DNA from: Bacteroidia bacterium
GTDB taxonomy: Bacteria > Bacteroidota > Bacteroidia > 2-12-FULL-35-15
DNA: 64,000 nucleotides
Assembly (NCBI GenBank): GCA_030654175.1
Contig: JAURXZ010000013.1
Coordinates: 1 to 64,000, forward strand
Reading direction: 5' to 3'
Positions within the stretch are counted from its first letter, which is position 1, and each line of letters begins with the position of its first letter. Position numbers and translations under genes: made by a program. Below the pieces are notes generated by a model. The model worked only from the letters and a program-made list of their open reading frames with translations. It searched no databases and was not told where the DNA came from. Shown piece after piece: positions 61,798 to 64,000 of the stretch.

Positions 61798-64000
61798 TCA
61801 TTTTTTTATGGTGAAGTAAAAAGTACTGCCTTTACCAAATTCAGATTCTACCCAGATCTTACCTCCATGTCGTTCAACAATTTTTTTACAAATTGCTAAG
61901 CCCATTCCTGTGCCCGGATATTCTTCTTTACTGTGAAGTCGTTTAAAAATTATAAATATTTTATCTATATATTCTTTCTGAATGCCAATTCCATTATCCT
62001 TAACTGAAAATATATATTCGTCCTTTTCTTCTTTGCACGAAATATCTATTTCAGGATTCCGCGTATTTTTGAACTTTATGGCGTTTTGGATTAAATTCTG
62101 GAACAGTTGATTTATTAAAATAGGATCACCATTAATTTTAGGTAAATCATTGATATTAATTGTTGCCTTATTTTCTTTAATTGCCGTACTCAGATTCTCT
62201 AGTACTTCTTTTAATAATATGTTTACATCAATTATTTCAAAGGCTTTAACCCTGTTAATACGTGAATATTCCAGTAGACTGTGAATAAGAGATCGCATAC
62301 GATTACTGCCATCAACAGCAAAAGAAATGAAATCTTTTGCATCTTGGTCTAATTTATCTTTGTAACGGTTTTCTAATAGCTGAAGATAACTAGTAACCAT
62401 CCTTAGGGGCTCCTGCAAATCATGTGATGCGATATAGGCAAATTGTTCTAACTCAGTATTAGAGCGTGCCAACTCTTTAGTTTTGTTATCAAGTTCAGTC
62501 TGGATTTTTTTTCGGTCGGTTATATCGTTTGCAATACCCAAAATGTAAATCGGTTTGCCGATACTATCTTTTACTAAAACTATTTTAGTTTCAATTATTC
62601 GTATTCCTTTATATTTGGTATGAACCGGCTCTTCATCAATTTCAAAAAGCTTTCCCGTCTCCAATAATTTTTTATCGTTAGCTACAAAACGGTCAGCTTC
62701 TTCTTTAGGGAATAATTCATAATCACTTTTTCCAATTATTTCTTTTTTTGAAAAACCAAAAAGCTCCTCCACTAACTTATTTACTCTGACGTATCTCAAA
62801 TCACTAACATTTTTAACAAAAATAATAATCGGAAAATTTTCTATGATAGAATCAAGAAAATTTTCCGAAATTTTTAACGCATCTAAACTCTTTCTGTTTT
62901 CTGTAATATCCCTTGCAAAACAAATAAAATAATACTTTTTATCATCAATTTTATAAGATGAAATGCTGAGAGAAATAGGAAATTCAGTTCCATTTTGATT
63001 TTTAGCTTCTATCTCAAAAGTAGTATTTGAAACGTTTTCTAAATCCTTTGCTAAGAAAGGTTGCATTTCCTTATTATATGATTCATGAAATTGTGCAGGA
63101 ATAATATATTGAATGAGGGGCTTGCCAACAACATCAATAGCTTTCCATCCAAAAACAGTTTCTGCTTTTGGGTTCCATTTTATTACATTGCTTTTATCAT
63201 CAATAACGATAACGGGGTCAGGAGCATTGTCAAAAATGGCTCGAATTTGTTGTTCATTGTTTTTTAATTCATGAATATATTTTTTAAGATTTTCTTCATC
63301 GATCTTTTTTTGAGTAATGTTTCTGAAAATACCACGGGTTGAGATCATTTTGCCATTGATCATCTTTGGCATTGACGCCCCGTTAACTACAATTTTTTGA
63401 TTCCCTTTGGTTAAAAATCCCATTTCAAATTCATTGAAATTCTCTCCTTTCAACAATCGGGAAAAAATATCCCTACATTCTTGTTGATACTCGGGATGAA
63501 TGATATCGAAAATAATTTTAGTTTTTATTTCTTCATCAGTATATCCCAGCGTTTTTTTCCAGGCATTGTTCACATAAAGAAATTTCCCGTGAGGATCCAC
63601 ACATTGTATTAAATCAGATGCATTATCAAAAAGGTCACGATATTTCTCCTCACTTTCATTTAAAGTTACCTCTTCGATTTTGCGTTCTGTAATATCACGG
63701 ACAATCGCATAAATTTTTTTATCAGTTTGGTTAGGAGTTGCGTTCCATTCAAACCATAAATATCCTCCATCTATTTTACGATATCTATTCGTGAAATTTA
63801 AACTAATTTCGCCTGCTTTCAATTTCTCCATTTCTTTAAGTGTGGTTTCAATATCATCGGGATGAATAAAATTTATAAATTTTTTTTCAAGAAGTTCCTT
63901 TTGAGAATAGCCTAATTTCTTTTCGAAATTTGGATTAATAATTTCGAAATAGCCTTCCAAATTAGCAATGCAACAGAGGTCTTGTGAGTTTTGAAAAAAG
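61798..64000 (-). CDS. Multi-PAS sensor histidine kinase (5' end beyond window)
   Basis: The frame is open to the window edge; the apparent start at 63960 is an internal TTG because FFQNSQDLCCIANLEGYFE, the start of a PAS domain, continues beyond it. Four PAS domains are visible (LEGYFEIINPNF; DPHGKFLYVNNAW; DDKSNVIKWNPKAE; NVSDLRYVRVNKLV), then HisKA with ASHDLQEPLRM, and HATPase with NLIQNAIKFKN, DNGIGIQKEYID and GTGMGLAICKKIVERHGGKI. The EPLR motif is the bacteriophytochrome-like HisKA variant. Soluble in the part seen. First gene of the signalling cluster. Confidence 0.93.
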   Translation of the reverse strand, partial: FFQNSQDLCCIANLEGYFEIINPNFEKKLGYSQKELLEKKFINFIHPDDIETTLKEMEKLKAGEISLNFTNRYRKIDGGYLWFEWNATPNQTDKKIYAIVRDITERKIEEVTLNESEEKYRDLFDNASDLIQCVDPHGKFLYVNNAWKKTLGYTDEEIKTKIIFDIIHPEYQQECRDIFSRLLKGENFNEFEMGFLTKGNQKIVVNGASMPKMINGKMISTRGIFRNITQKKIDEENLKKYIHELKNNEQQIRAIFDNAPDPVIVIDDKSNVIKWNPKAETVFGWKAIDVVGKPLIQYIIPAQFHESYNKEMQPFLAKDLENVSNTTFEIEAKNQNGTEFPISLSISSYKIDDKKYYFICFARDITENRKSLDALKISENFLDSIIENFPIIIFVKNVSDLRYVRVNKLVEELFGFSKKEIIGKSDYELFPKEEADRFVANDKKLLETGKLFEIDEEPVHTKYKGIRIIETKIVLVKDSIGKPIYILGIANDITDRKKIQTELDNKTKELARSNTELEQFAYIASHDLQEPLRMVTSYLQLLENRYKDKLDQDAKDFISFAVDGSNRMRSLIHSLLEYSRINRVKAFEIIDVNILLKEVLENLSTAIKENKATININDLPKINGDPILINQLFQNLIQNAIKFKNTRNPEIDISCKEEKDEYIFSVKDNGIGIQKEYIDKIFIIFKRLHSKEEYPGTGMGLAICKKIVERHGGKIWVESEFGKGSTFYFTIKK

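Overview
This 64 kb window is a chromosomal stretch of an AT-rich member of the Bacteroidota. The evidence is the TTG / TAnnTTTG promoters, futalosine-route menaquinone genes, a protein with a type IX secretion-like C-terminus, DUF4199, DUF5522 and DUF6799 proteins, many SusC-independent outer-membrane and lipoproteins, and a sigma-54 gene with an NtrC-type regulator. No rRNA, tRNA, CRISPR array, transposase or integrase was seen. The genus cannot be named from the sequence alone.

Layout. 1-3.2 kb: 3' part of a large surface or fibre protein (collagen-like GXY repeats, then tail-fibre-like repeats), followed by a terminator and a decayed MntA-type nucleotidyltransferase. 3.9-21 kb: an ordinary housekeeping stretch: exported protein, hldD, mqnD, mqnB, queD, folE, a Bax-inhibitor-1 protein, fabD, outer-membrane and lipoproteins, hutU, a DUF5522 protein, an ACC-deaminase-like enzyme, a glucosaminidase-LysM hydrolase, a fused SpmA/SpmB-like protein, eno and gltA. 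Four copies of one dispersed intergenic repeat lie here. 21.3-34.9 kb: a surface-polysaccharide locus, nearly all on the minus strand, with two flippases, at least four glycosyltransferases, five methyltransferases (one FkbM, one sugar C-methyltransferase) and a GDP-mannose-dehydratase-like enzyme.

35-46.3 kb: a regulatory and envelope-stress block: an NtrC-type activator with a REC-PAS histidine kinase, small unknown proteins, coiled-coil lipoproteins, DUF6799 and DUF4136-like proteins, OsmC, a holin-X-like membrane protein, YtxH and rpoN. Most transcription units of this block carry the same degenerate palindromic motif upstream (core like AATTATTTCCCCA, often preceded by TTCTACA and GTTGA). 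I found about eight instances between 35.4 and 43.8 kb and consider this local regulon the most interesting unexplained structure in the window.

46.5-57.7 kb: a PKD / T9SS-type secreted protein with a G9 tract just before its C-terminal domain, an M1 metallopeptidase fused to an Omp85-like barrel, an RMDN-like TPR protein, DUF2147, rpmH (too short for simple ORF calling), and a carB that stops before the allosteric domain. 57.7-64 kb: a second signalling cluster, all minus strand: a multi-PAS histidine kinase (cut by the window end), a hybrid kinase, a free Hpt protein, a response regulator with a C-terminal membrane helix, and a single-domain response regulator; together they look like a split phosphorelay.

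Several genes (queD, the ACC-deaminase-like gene, the glucosaminidase gene, one methyltransferase) have a perfect TAnnTTTG box only 4-5 bases before the ATG, which points to leaderless transcripts.
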